From Bicyclus anynana (Eukaryota > Arthropoda > Insecta > Lepidoptera > Nymphalidae), in contig NC_069088.1 of assembly GCF_947172395.1 (NCBI RefSeq), positions 1,629,501 to 1,693,500 of the forward strand: a stretch of 64,000 bases of DNA, given 5' to 3'. The translations under genes and the position numbers were made by a program. The notes beneath the pieces were generated by a model. It worked only from the letters and a program-made list of their open reading frames with translations, did no database searches and had not been told where the DNA came from. Below, piece after piece: positions 1 to 10,512 of this stretch (its first letter is position 1; every line of letters begins with the position of its first letter).

Positions 1-785
1 AAGCCGCATTGAAAACCTACTCCTTTTATTGAAGTCGGGTAAAAATTCAATATAAATTATTTTTGTATAATAATATACTTAGTCGTTAGTCCAACCATGC
101 CATTAATACAAACAGGAAAATCCTTTTGATTTTAAGATTTTATTGCTGCATTTTATTCTACTGAACTAATTTAGTTTATTTTATTATTTAGTATTTTTTT
201 ATTTAGGTACAGTAAAAGTTCCTTATTCACCCTTCCTTAATGCGTACAATTTGCGGCTAAATATTTCGTTATTTGCGGATCTGACTGACGAAACTGACGT
301 AAAATCTGCAAATTTAAACTTTAACTTGCAAATACCTATTGCCAAATTGCGAATGGATTATTTAAGAATGCCACTGCTAAAAATCACTCTGAATAGAAGC
401 TTTTAAAAAATGACAAGCAAAAAAAATCAAAATTCTTCAAACCATTGTCTAAAACTGAAGATTTAAGTTAATCAATAACTTCAATTAATTGTTTTTTCTG
501 TATATATTTGTTATTTATTTTGTATATAATCCCATATAACATACCATTCCATATTCACGGTTTCTGTATTCGCGACACATTTAGAGAATGTATCCCCCGC
601 GAATAATGAGCTTTTACTGTATTTACTTTTAACAAAAGTTATGATACAAAATACTTCAGCAAAGAAAATCTCTTTTGCAGATGAGTGCTGAAGACTCATC
701 AAGATTTATGCTGGAAAAAGAGAAAACATTCTGATAAGTAGTTCTAGATTCTGTAAGTATTGCAGTGGTGCTTTGTTAGTGTAAG
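1..785. other. 5' flank of csw
   Basis: This is AT-rich non-coding sequence. Apart from the TIR element at 208-621 I see no gene. A possible 3' splice site (tattgcag, ending at 765) lies 20 bp upstream of the csw start. A non-coding first exon further upstream, outside the window, is therefore possible. Confidence 0.4.
208..621. mobile_element. TIR element, pogo/Tigger-like MITE
   Basis: Both ends carry matching inverted termini: tacagtaaaag at the left and its reverse complement cttttactgta at the right. The similarity continues inward (left ...ttattc, right gaataa...). The outer TA followed by CAGT fits the TA target duplication and CAGT ends of pogo/Tigger elements (family knowledge). No transposase ORF is present, so it would be non-autonomous. 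It ends about 165 bp upstream of the csw start codon and could contribute to the csw 5' region. The class assignment is an inference from the termini. Confidence 0.6.
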
Positions 786-2681
786 ATGATAACTCGGCGA
801 TGGTTCCACCCGTCACTGAATGGGGTGGATGCGGAGAAGCTGCTGATGGAGCGCGGACGTGACGGCTACTTCCTCGCGCGCCCCAGCATGAGCAACAAGG
901 GGGACTTCACCCTGTCGGTCAGAAGGGGGACCGACGTGACGCACATCAAAATCCAGAACAACGGCGAGTTTCTCGACCTGTACGGCGGAGAGAAGTTCGC
1001 GACGTTGTCCGAGCTAGTGCAGTTTTATATGGACAATCAGGGTCAATTACGGGAAAAAAACGGCAACATCATTCGATTGAAAACGCCGCTCAATTGTGCC
1101 GATCCGACCACAGAGCGATGGTACCATGGCCAACTCACCGCCAAGGAGGCCGAGAGGATCATGCTCGAGAACGGCAGGAACGGCTCGTTTCTGGTTAGAG
1201 AGTCGCAAAGACAGCCGGGCGACTTCGTGCTGTCGGTGCGGATGAGGGACAGAGTGACGCATGTTATAATTAGGAGGAAAGACAACAGATACGACGTCGG
1301 CGGCGGACTGCAGTTCGACGACCTCGTGAGCCTCGTGGACCACTACCGCAACTACCCCATGGTGGAGACCACGGGCGACGTGCTGAGGCTCATCCAGCCT
1401 TTCAACGCGACCCGCATCCAGGTGCAACACTTCTACATGCGAGTCAAACAGTTGCAGAAGGAGAACGAGGGCCCCATCGAGAGCATGGCGTACAAACAGG
1501 GCTTCTGGGAGGAGTTCGAAACGTTGCAGATGATGGAGAACTTGCAACTCTTTGACAGGATGGAGGGATCCAAACCGGAGAACATAAGGAAAAATCGATA
1601 CAAGAACATCATACCGTTCGACCACACGCGTGTCATCCTCCGGGACATCCCCCCGGACGCCCCGCCGGGCGCCGACTACATTAACGCGAATTACATTCGA
1701 TGCGACTTCATCGATTCCAATTCCGACTCTCAAGATTTCAACGGTAGAAACGAGAACGGCTACCCGCCGAGGGACGGCTCCTCTTCTAAACACAAGGACA
1801 ATTCGTCCCCCACGCACACGAGCGTCATTATAATCGACGGCCCCCACAAGGAGCGTTCGAAAGGTCACGGCAACGGCACTCACAAACATCTGCCGCGGTA
1901 CGAGCCGAGCGTGCTGCGCGCGAACCCGAACTACGTGAACACGACCATCCCTAAGACGAAGCACCCCTACGAGAACGGAGCTCTGGACAAAGTATACAAC
2001 AAGCTCTACATAGCGACCCAGGGCTGCCTGTCCAGCACCATTCACCAGTTCTGGGCGATGATATGGCAGGAGGACGTGCGCATAATAATAATGACGACTA
2101 AAGAGATCGAGCGCGGCAAGGTGAAGTGCGAGCGCTACTGGCCCGAGCTGAACAAGACGGAGGTGATCGACAAGTATTCTATATTGAACGAGTCCGAGTC
2201 GGCGACGCAGGACTACACGTTGCGTCGCTTCATCGTGACTAACACCGACCTATCGGCGCAAAGGACGATCTACCACTTCCACTTCGTAGCGTGGCCGGAC
2301 CACGGCGTGCCGTCGGAGCCCGACCGCGTGCTCAACATCCTGCTGGACGTCAACTGCCGGCTGCAGCAGATCATGTCTGGGCCCGACGCGCCGCGCCAGG
2401 TCGTGGTGTGCGTGCACTGCTCGGCCGGCATCGGCAGGACCGGCACCTTCATCGTCATCGACATGCTGCTGGATCAGATACGGAAGGAGGGCTTCGACTG
2501 CGAGATCGACGTGCACCGCACCGTGCAGATGGTCCGCGACCAACGCTCCGGTATGGTGCAGAACGAGGCGCAGTACAAGTTCATCTACATGGCCCTGTTG
2601 GAGTTCATCGAAACCGAGAAGCAGCGCGTCGGCTTGGTGGCGTTGAACCCGACGCAGGCGCTGGACTCTTTGCGAATTTGA
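786..2681 (+). CDS. csw: Corkscrew/SHP2-type protein tyrosine phosphatase
   Basis: This is a non-receptor tyrosine phosphatase of the SHP2/PTPN11/corkscrew family, which acts in the cytosol downstream of receptor tyrosine kinases and promotes Ras/ERK signalling. The 631-residue product has an N-SH2 domain (about 6-102, FLAR arginine R32), a C-SH2 domain (about 112-208, FLVR arginine R138) and a PTP domain (about 245-612). The PTP domain carries the WPDHGVP loop (general acid D505) and the HCSAGIGRTG signature (nucleophile C545, R551). E76, an autoinhibitory-interface residue in human SHP2, is kept at the same number; human D61 is E here. An insert of about 80-90 residues sits inside the PTP domain (about 309-405), as in fly Csw, and contains YVNT (Y383) and YENG (Y395). 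The C-tail is only about 19 residues and lacks tyrosines. The coding region is one exon, much richer in GC than its flanks. The start matches the conserved family N-terminus. Confidence 0.95.
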   Translation: MITRRWFHPSLNGVDAEKLLMERGRDGYFLARPSMSNKGDFTLSVRRGTDVTHIKIQNNGEFLDLYGGEKFATLSELVQFYMDNQGQLREKNGNIIRLKTPLNCADPTTERWYHGQLTAKEAERIMLENGRNGSFLVRESQRQPGDFVLSVRMRDRVTHVIIRRKDNRYDVGGGLQFDDLVSLVDHYRNYPMVETTGDVLRLIQPFNATRIQVQHFYMRVKQLQKENEGPIESMAYKQGFWEEFETLQMMENLQLFDRMEGSKPENIRKNRYKNIIPFDHTRVILRDIPPDAPPGADYINANYIRCDFIDSNSDSQDFNGRNENGYPPRDGSSSKHKDNSSPTHTSVIIIDGPHKERSKGHGNGTHKHLPRYEPSVLRANPNYVNTTIPKTKHPYENGALDKVYNKLYIATQGCLSSTIHQFWAMIWQEDVRIIIMTTKEIERGKVKCERYWPELNKTEVIDKYSILNESESATQDYTLRRFIVTNTDLSAQRTIYHFHFVAWPDHGVPSEPDRVLNILLDVNCRLQQIMSGPDAPRQVVVCVHCSAGIGRTGTFIVIDMLLDQIRKEGFDCEIDVHRTVQMVRDQRSGMVQNEAQYKFIYMALLEFIETEKQRVGLVALNPTQALDSLRI

Positions 2682-3462
2682 TCCCAGTCCATTTCTAATG
2701 TGTGTACATTTCGGGAAAGGAAAACAAATCTTTTTAAACGCTTTATCAATCGAAAATATCGTTAGGGGTAGGTACTAAAAGTCTCCCAATGGTAGTGTTG
2801 TACTCGTTAGATTTGTTAGGTGTAAACTTTCGAATCTATGCTGTTTAATTATTTGATTTTAATTGATAATTGCAATACATATTATATATTTCTATACTTA
2901 CATAATTAATATAAAGTGTTGAAAGGTGTGTTCGAATTAATCTCACATTTTTTATTTGTCCATCTTTAAATGGACGCATAAAAATTTAAAAACGAATTTT
3001 TCTCTAAAGATCCACATTATTTAATTTTCGTTATTGATACTTTTGGGATGCATTCTGGTTTAAAATTCTGATATATTAAATCTTTTGACATATTTTTGGC
3101 CATTTATGGTTTTAGAGCAGGTACAACCGTACAAGTAGTATTTAAAAAAATACTGACTGTCTGTATCATCATTGCTATCCAGAAACATACGCGTTAAATC
3201 TAACGTTTTCGTTTTCGTAGATTTTATTTATGCAAAATTTGACCATCACGAAATCCTATGAATAGTTCCAGCATGGCGCATGGTACGTAAATGCATCCTA
3301 AAATTCGAATACAAAGCGAGTTAATCGAGTAAGAGATTTAAATGTAGTTTAAACAAAAATATATACTCACGTTGGCAGCGTGACGATGCGTTTAATACTT
3401 CACAAATTTGAGCCAATACACGTCACGACTCGACGGAGTTAGCGTAAATTTGTCATATTTAA

Positions 3463-3522
3463 ACATCGATCTCCTATTAAAAAGTGGATGCACAATCAGC
3501 GACCAAAAAACACATTGTCCCG
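3463..3522 (-). repeat. Fragment of dispersed repeat D
   Basis: The segment around tcctattaaaaagtggatgc and gcgaccaaaaaac matches, in reverse orientation, the right ends of the fuller copies at 20360-20580 and 43430-43712. The same segment appears at 17405-17470. No coding capacity is seen. Confidence 0.6.
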
Positions 3523-6500
3523 CTGCCAATGTCAGTTGACTTTTGTGTTTAGAGATGGTGATAAAAAAGTATATATATGAAATGGAGACCTGATGAATGT
3601 TTCAAATACTTTCTTTAAAATTGTACTAAATACATGAAGCCTGATTAAAGGAGATGGGCTTCAAAGTGATCTCGAATCGATTTTGAATTGAATTAGACAG
3701 ATTTTATAATATTATATTTTTTATCTTGTAAAGGGAATGTTTTATAATTGTGTCACACTTTTAGAAAGAACTTAGTATATTTATCTCGTTACTATCACAA
3801 ATCTTCAAATACCGTAATATTGTCCATATTATTACTAGCGACATCTAGTTTAGCTTCTATAGTAAACTTGAAACCATCCTGCGCTTAAATCGCAAATAAA
3901 AAACTTTCCTAATCCACTTGTGGTGTAAGATCTATTGGGTATATTAACTGTGATTAATTTTGAAACTTGAGGGTATCACACAAGATGCAAAATTACATCA
4001 AAAGGCTTGTTAGTCATAGGCATCTAAATACTTTGAAGATATTTGAGGTGTGACGAAAATAAATAGTTCCCTTGTGACGAAAACGACTGTTAGAAAATTG
4101 GAGAATACGCAGTACCTCCTAAAATTTACGTTTAGAATACCAGAATAATGTTCATTAAATCATTGACTATTATAGTAGCCCCATCTGACATGTTAGAAAT
4201 TACATAGATTATAAAATATTATAGTGGCGTAAATATTTTTCTATTAAATTGGTAAAATTTTGTTACAAAGTTCGTAGGTTATGGTATAGGTGGAACATTG
4301 ATTGTAGAAACAAATATTCAATACCACATGCAACTTCTGTGTAGTCGATCACTGAGTTACAGTTTTTACACTTTCTCCACAAGTGAAAAAACTAGTGCTT
4401 TAATGTATAACATCCATAACTAATATTTGATAACAACACCAGACGCCCAAAGGGTGGTGTATTGAAAATCTATTTCTACAAAAATGTTATTATATCAAAG
4501 ACACTTATCTTTCGGCCACATTACCTCCAAATTAAATGTTTAATAAAGTTTATTTTAATATAATTAGGTAGGTATAGTATTTCAAATATCTCTACCGCCA
4601 ATAAAAATGTTTCTTTTATATAATCAAAATCATTGATATTCTACTCTTTATTTACCTCTGTAACAAGTTTTTTTTTTAATATATATTTTGCATATTATAA
4701 AATTGAGGTGCTTTATATTATTATATGAATTTGTCCCTATTACGCCTTAGGCGTTTGGTGCGTTATATTTTTAAGAAATTTATTTTCTATTTTTAATAGA
4801 TGATATGTACCTAGATGATAGGACCGATTGAGCAATAAATTATTGTTAACTTAAAAATAATATTAATTTTGTACCAATTAGGTAGTATTTTAAATTTGAA
4901 ATAACAATAATTTTATACGAATTAGTATAAGGTACAAATCGAAATTACAAGGTTAGATTTTGTTCAAGGGTTTTATTTGCGAACCAATAATAGAGTCAAT
5001 GGCAAACAAACAGCAAGTGTCTTTTTAATAAGTTTTTGTAACGAATGTAAGAATTTGAATTATTATATAAAAATATTGGTAACAAGATTTCGTAACTAAA
5101 GAATTTGTTCTTACTCCTTACAAAGTAGTCTTATCGATTTAATAGTTATTTTTGTGATGCGCAGATTTTATAACAAACGTACCTAACCTAATCTACCCTG
5201 TAGGTTGGTGTCACATGTTGTTTGTTGATCTACTATTTGGACTGAAATAAATAAATGAATATATTTGGACAATACACAAATCGGTATTAGGTTTCCAGTC
5301 TTAAAGTAATTGTAACTTGAGTTATTTATACCAATAAGTATAGCTAATCAATATCTGACAGAGAGGTGTTATTTTAAATGATTTAATGTAATATTTGAAA
5401 TGACTTGTCATTGTCATTGGCGTATCTAGGATTATTTCCTGGGATGGGCCTGGCCTCTTGACATGACAAGAGTCAAGATTCTTTATTATAGTACTATTTA
5501 ATTAAATACTATGTAAACTATCAGTATTTTGGAGTCCACAATAGAGTTTCAAATCGGTAGCCCAAAATCCTAGGGTGGGCACGGCCTACCCAGCCCTACC
5601 CCTATATACGCCTATGCTTGTCATTTTAATAAAGTTTTGGTAACGAACAATGGCCTTATTAAAATTACACCAACGTCAGGGGCACATAAATTGTAACACA
5701 TCAATCCCGTGGTGTACCTAACTATAGGTCGGCAGGGCTAAGGTATTGTAACGTCGCGGCCCCCTGGTTGGAAAAAGCCCAGCCCACGAGGCCGTGAGCT
5801 CCGAAATAATGAAATATAAAAAATTAAAAAAGCGTGCACACGACTGAAGTAAAACTTCTTTCAAAAATAAAAACAAAGCGCCATCTATGAGCCTCAGGCA
5901 TAATTGCATTGCAGCAAGTTCTTGTAGTTTATAAAAAGGGATTGTTTCAAAATTCTCTAAGAACGCCATCTACTGATAGTTTAAAATAACAAACATTGTT
6001 TCACTACGCCTGTAGATGGCAACACTCATTTACTGATTTTCGTAACGCGTTTACAAATTACCTCCTCATGTCAAGCGTTCGTAAAACAAGTTTTACTTCA
6101 ATTGTATAGTTACGCCACTGCATCAAACCCATGTGTGTAAAAAAATTATGTAAATCAAAGCATGCAAAAGATAAGATGATATAATTATCTATATTCATAT
6201 TTTAAACAATAATTGTAGACCATGCAATTATCTACAAAAATAATAGCCCTTACACATTTTTCCATTCACCATTCACTTACATTTACTTTCTGAGATAAAT
6301 CAAATGATAAATTGTTGCTCAAACGATTTACACTATTTTACGTTGTTGGCATTTTAATTGTAATATATTCCAATTTGTAAAGCTGAGCTTAAGTATATTG
6401 CATGGAGTTAATAGAGAGAACCAATTTATCTGCAAAAGATATATATTGTGTTATATATTATAATGAATAAAATGTGATATTGTACAATTAAGACACTTAT

Positions 6501-6602
6501 TTATTCCTACATCATTTAAATACTTACCTCGTTTTCAGCTGTGGAATCCCAGGCATTATGCATTCATGATCTTATCTGCACAGATGCCAAGCCAGGCAGC
6601 TT

Positions 6603-6775
6603 CACTATGTTCAAATCAAATCAAAAATCATTTATTTCAAGTAGGCTCAGTTTACAAGCACTTTTGACACGTCAGTTGACTATTTGTAAAGATTCTACCA
6701 CCGGTTCGGAAGGCAGGTTCTGCTGAGAAGATACCGGCAAGAAACTCAACAGTTGCTCTTTTGAAAAAGTCATAC
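6603..6775 (+). repeat. Interspersed lepidopteran repeat
   Basis: The segment contains cattatttcaagtaggct-like and ttctaccaccggttcggaag-like motifs that I recognise as a common lepidopteran repeat, probably a LINE tail. A shorter related piece lies at 9243-9300 (tttaagtaggtttactttac). A short open frame across it is not a gene. Confidence 0.5.
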
Positions 6776-7104
6776 AGTATTATAATTTACAATTGATAAC
6801 AATTACAATTTCTTATAGTTTTATTTCCTGTGTGAAGGTGGAAGCTGATCCAATGGCCTCCAAGCGCTTTTATCTTTAAGGAACTCATCTAGTTCTAGTT
6901 CTAGTCCGAAGGGCATGATTGGCGCCTGCTAGTGTAATAACGGGGCCATGAAGCCTACACCTACGAATAATTTTGAGCAGTAGGTAATTTGTAGGACATA
7001 TTCCTTGCATGCTCTGCAAAGTGCTACTCTGTTTATTGGCGATGAATTTCCACTTCATCATTAGAGCAAAGTACTTTACTATAGAAGTACCTGCTATAGT
7101 ATAC

Positions 7105-7168
7105 TATACTCAGAGGCACAATTATCCACCCACATATTAAAGTGGGCGGATAATTGTGCCTCTTAGAG
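7105..7168. mobile_element. Short palindromic MITE (copy 1)
   Basis: The left arm (7109-7133) and right arm (7142-7166) are near-perfect inverted repeats around an 8-bp loop. The arms contain the core gaggcacaattatcc and its complement. The same arms occur at 14286-14367, and a single arm at 10895-10921. Confidence 0.7.
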
Positions 7169-7422
7169 ACCTATCCAACGATAATAACACTATGAAATAA
7201 GCGATTAAAAAAAATATCGCCGCTTTACATGTTGGGGAGGTATCCTGAAAAACATTTTCGAAGATCTTATTTGACGACTTTGTTTACATTTTCATGTCAA
7301 TTTACAGCTTTCTAGTAGTAATAGTATTTGCGCTAAACCGCGGACGGACATGACGAAACTATAAGAGTTTCCTGCGGAACCCTAAAAAGTACCTATATCA
7401 TCAGACAGTTATAACATTATAA

Positions 7423-7626
7423 TCTAATATATAAAATTCTCGTGTCACAGTTTTCGTTGCCATACTTCTCCGAAACGGCTTGACCGATTTTGATTAAATT
7501 TTTTGTGCTTATCCGGTATCTAGAAGAATAGGCCAACATCTATTTTTTATACCCCTAAGGGTAGGGTAGAGGTAGTTGAAAGTTTACATCGAGTTTCACG
7601 CGGACGAAGTCGCGGGCGTCCGCTAG
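7423..7626 (+). mobile_element. Non-autonomous Helitron
   Basis: The element starts with TC (tctaatatataaaattctcg) and ends with a GC-rich hairpin whose right arm is cgtccgc, followed by CTAG and then T. TC...CTRR ends with a subterminal hairpin are the Helitron signature. An internal aagggtagggtag stretch is a short form of the array expanded in the copy at 54029-54615. Confidence 0.75.
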
Positions 7627-8219
7627 TGACTAATAAAACAATTTAACTACCGACTTTAACAACACACAAAGAAAACTGATGTGAATAGTTTGTATTTTAT
7701 TAAATTATAAAATTAACAGTTACAATTAGATTAAAACTTCATAGTGTAGTTTTAATTTAAACCCTGACCAGAAAAATAAAACAGTCATGCTGCGGGAAAA
7801 AAAGAACTACATAACTTTTACCAGTGGCGCCCTTAATCCAAGTTTTTATTTTTCAGGTCAAGCTATAAAATTTGTCAATTTTTTACAATCTAAATAAAAC
7901 TAATGTCAACAACTAAAGAGAAACTGAATTTTGAAAAAACTAGAGAAATTAGAGTTGAAAAAAAATTTTTAAGGCTTTATCACATGTAATATGCCCAATT
8001 TTATATACCAGTGTTGAAAAGAATAAGTTTCTTTTTATAACCACTTTATTAGATTGGTTGGAATTCTTCACAAATTTAAAAAAATATATCAAATTTAATT
8101 TATACAATATTAATTTCTTGTAGTACATGCAATAAGATGTCTCTTTTTTGATTTTTAAATTTTAGTTGGAGGGCAAGTTTTTTTAATCAAAATCATTCAT
8201 GTTTTGAGTTACATATAAA

Positions 8220-8280
8220 ATAGAAGGGGTCGAAAGTGTACATCGATTTTCACACAGACGAAGACACGGGCGTCTGCTAG
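8220..8280 (+). mobile_element. Helitron 3' end fragment
   Basis: This is a diverged copy of the Helitron tail (gacgaagacacgggcgtctg, then CTAG). The 5' end is not clear. It ends 23 bp from the Ypel5 stop codon, so it probably lies in the Ypel5 3' UTR. Confidence 0.55.
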
Positions 8281-8303
8281 TTTACTACAACTAGCCCACT
8301 GTC

Positions 8304-9631
8304 TTAATCATCATTATTGACAGGTATCTCTTCTATTCCCTCAGTCTCATTCACCAACGCCCTCTCCAAGATCACCCGCCCTTCTTTGTACCTGAAAGTA
8401 CAAATTTTTATCTATAGTCATTTCACCCATACATCATTTTAGGAAAACAATGTTAGATACATTGTTTTCTTTACGGATTAAAGAGGTCTAAAGGCTCTTA
8501 GGTTTAAAAAGTATGGTTTTTCATATGAACTTGTTAAAGCCTTTATATTGCAAAATCCATTCATAACAAACGTACACTAACTGTTTACTAATAATAATAA
8601 TAATAATAATAAGCTTTATTTTTCCCATTTAGATAGTACTTAACAATATCTTAAAACTATTTCTAACTAATCTATATATTTATCTAAATAGTTAATTTAT
8701 GTACTAGTTGATAATGGGCCCCTTTATCCTCCTCCATCTTTTTCTCCCTCTTTGTCCCTTTCTTTTGTGAGTTCCATCCAACCTTGGCCAGCCACTGCGG
8801 TAATGTCATCTACCCACCTTCCTATAGGCCTTCCTACCTTCCTTTTACTGTTTACTACCTCCCTGCCAATTAAATATTACTTGTCTCAAACATTGAAGGA
8901 AAAACATTATGAAGAAACCTGCTTACCTTTTAAGTCTGTGTGTTAAGTCTGCCAATCTGCATTGGGCCAGAGTGGTGGACTATAAGCCTAAGCCCTGACA
9001 TTTTGAGAGGAGACTTGTGCTTAATGATGATGATGATTAGCTTTAGTGGTTCTAGCTTCACTCAATTACCTTTGGTTCTCCTCAGTAGCAAATTCATAAA
9101 CCCAACCAAGTTTGGTGCCACAGTTCTTGCAGGAGACGTCACGCACCATGTGCCTGCCAGTCAGCATTACACGATCCTGGACGTCAGAGTACACTAAGTT
9201 GACCACTTTGTGGAACAGAAACGCTCGGCCTGTAATAATGTAAAGTCAAAATTCGTTTATTTTAAGTAGGTTTACTTTACAAGCACTTTGATGTCAGCTT
9301 GATGATAACATGGTATCTCATTCTGAGCCTAAATAGATCCATTGCATTGAGGTTTTAAGCCTGAGAGGTCTTCCATCTTTATTTAAATAAAAAAATTATC
9401 ACTTAGCTAAAATATCAAAAATAAAAGCAGCTGATCAAGTGTGAAGTGATATTATTAAAGAAGGAAAAATATGGAGATGCCAAACAGCTGATACTCATAA
9501 CAATAATACGGACCTGTGGCACCTGTAAATCTAGTACTGATTAGTTCAGAACGATTTGTTAGCACTACATCGCAAGCAGCGCAGGAGAATAAGCGTGTGC
9601 CTCCAATATGATCCAAAAATATTTTTCCCAT
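8304..9631 (-). CDS. Ypel5: Yippee-like 5 protein
   Basis: A zinc-binding Yippee protein. In animals YPEL5 associates with RanBPM and the CTLH/GID-type ubiquitin ligase complex (family knowledge). There are three exons on the minus strand: 9631-9514, 9229-9070 and 8391-8304. Phases are 1 and 2, and all junctions are GT-AG. They join to a 121-residue protein, the same length as human YPEL5. The start MGKIFLDHIGGTRLFSC is almost the vertebrate sequence. Zinc ligands are CxxC (residues 17-20, CAAC) and CKNC in exon 2; exon 3 ends in a short acidic tail. I chose the ATG at 9631 because conservation begins there. The frame stays open upstream to 9754, but that extension is not conserved. The gene is head-to-head with TBC1D19. 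Confidence 0.96.
8588..8613 (+). repeat. (TAA)n microsatellite
   Basis: About eight consecutive TAA triplets lie in the second intron of Ypel5. Confidence 0.9.
8885..9035 (+). mobile_element. SINE family B fragment in Ypel5 intron 2
   Basis: The body motifs ctgccaatctgcattgggcc and gtggtggactataagcctaa match the copies at 19470, 20240, 21208 and 55400. It ends in a tgatgatgatgatt tail. The tRNA-like head is missing, so the copy is 5'-truncated. Confidence 0.65.
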
Positions 9632-10512
9632 TTTTCGTGCTCGTTTCCACAATTTTCTTTGTTGTTTTCGAAAATCGAAAGTTTTAGTTTCACCAATTTG
9701 ACAGTTGACAGTGACACTTTGATATTGACAGTTGACACACAACCACAAGTCCATAGAGGACAGAGTTTAATTTATTCACAAAATTATGTTTTATCTATTG
9801 ACACTCTTTTTTTAACCGACTTCAAAAAGGAGGAGGTTCTATTTTTTTTTTATGTATGTTTGTGCACACACTTGGCTAGAGTTTGGCTAATGAAATCGCC
9901 CGCCAAATTTAAAAAATCATTCAATAAATATGCGTTTTAAAATTTGTTTCAATTATTTTTTTTTTACCCGACTGCAAGAAGGGTTATGTTTTTCGTGCGT
10001 ATCTTATACGTATGTATGTATGTAATATTCTTTATTACCTCATATCTTCCAAACATCTGAACGGATTTACGTATTTCATAATTTGATTTAACATGCTAAT
10101 GAGATAATCATACTCACCTAAAAGATCGATAGGATGCACTCAAAGTATAATAAGGCCAATGTTAATAGATCGTTAAGTTTAAATTTATTAAAAATTTAAA
10201 TTTATGCAGCTTAAGATATTATTAAATAGGTACCTATGTAAAATAAAACTAAATACACATTAAATAAACAGGAATATCTTAAATCCTTATGATGTTACTT
10301 AATATATAAATATAGTACGAATATATATACACTACGGTAATCACCATAGATCTTGGTATAATCCACGGTTTAATCACTATCACTTTGTTGATGAGTGACC
10401 ATGGCAACGAAATTATTCTGTTTTCACTTGAAATATTACTTTTTTTTATAAATAAAACGTAAACACAGTCTTTTCTGTTTGAAATTATTAAATTAAACAC
10501 AATTTTGTGCTA
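9632..10512. promoter_or_regulatory. Divergent intergenic region Ypel5/TBC1D19
   Basis: About 880 bp separate the two start codons on opposite strands. It should contain both promoters and 5' UTRs. It is AT-rich, with poly-T runs near 9950-9966, and no further coding signal was recognised. No TATA box can be assigned with confidence. Confidence 0.5.

Larger units (their letters stand above)
2682..8303. other. Repeat-rich spacer between csw and Ypel5
   Basis: No gene is recognised in this 5.6-kb stretch. It is AT-rich and holds decayed repeats: a fragment of the shared repeat D (3463-3522), the lepidopteran repeat at 6603-6775, a palindromic MITE (about 7105-7168) and a Helitron (7423-7626). 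The 3' tail of another Helitron is at 8220-8280. It should contain the 3' UTRs of the two convergent genes csw and Ypel5. Confidence 0.5.

Noticed and set aside
1047..2045. A 332-codon open frame on the minus strand inside csw
   Set aside because: It is a shadow of the GC-rich csw coding frame; the peptide is low in complexity and resembles no family.
2291..2698. Overlapping plus-strand open frame at the 3' end of csw
   Set aside because: It is a frame-shifted reading of the PTP domain with an Ala/Arg-rich composition typical of shadows.
9632..9754. N-terminal extension of Ypel5
   Set aside because: The frame is open to an upstream ATG, but similarity to YPEL5 starts exactly at the ATG at 9631 and the total length then equals the family length.
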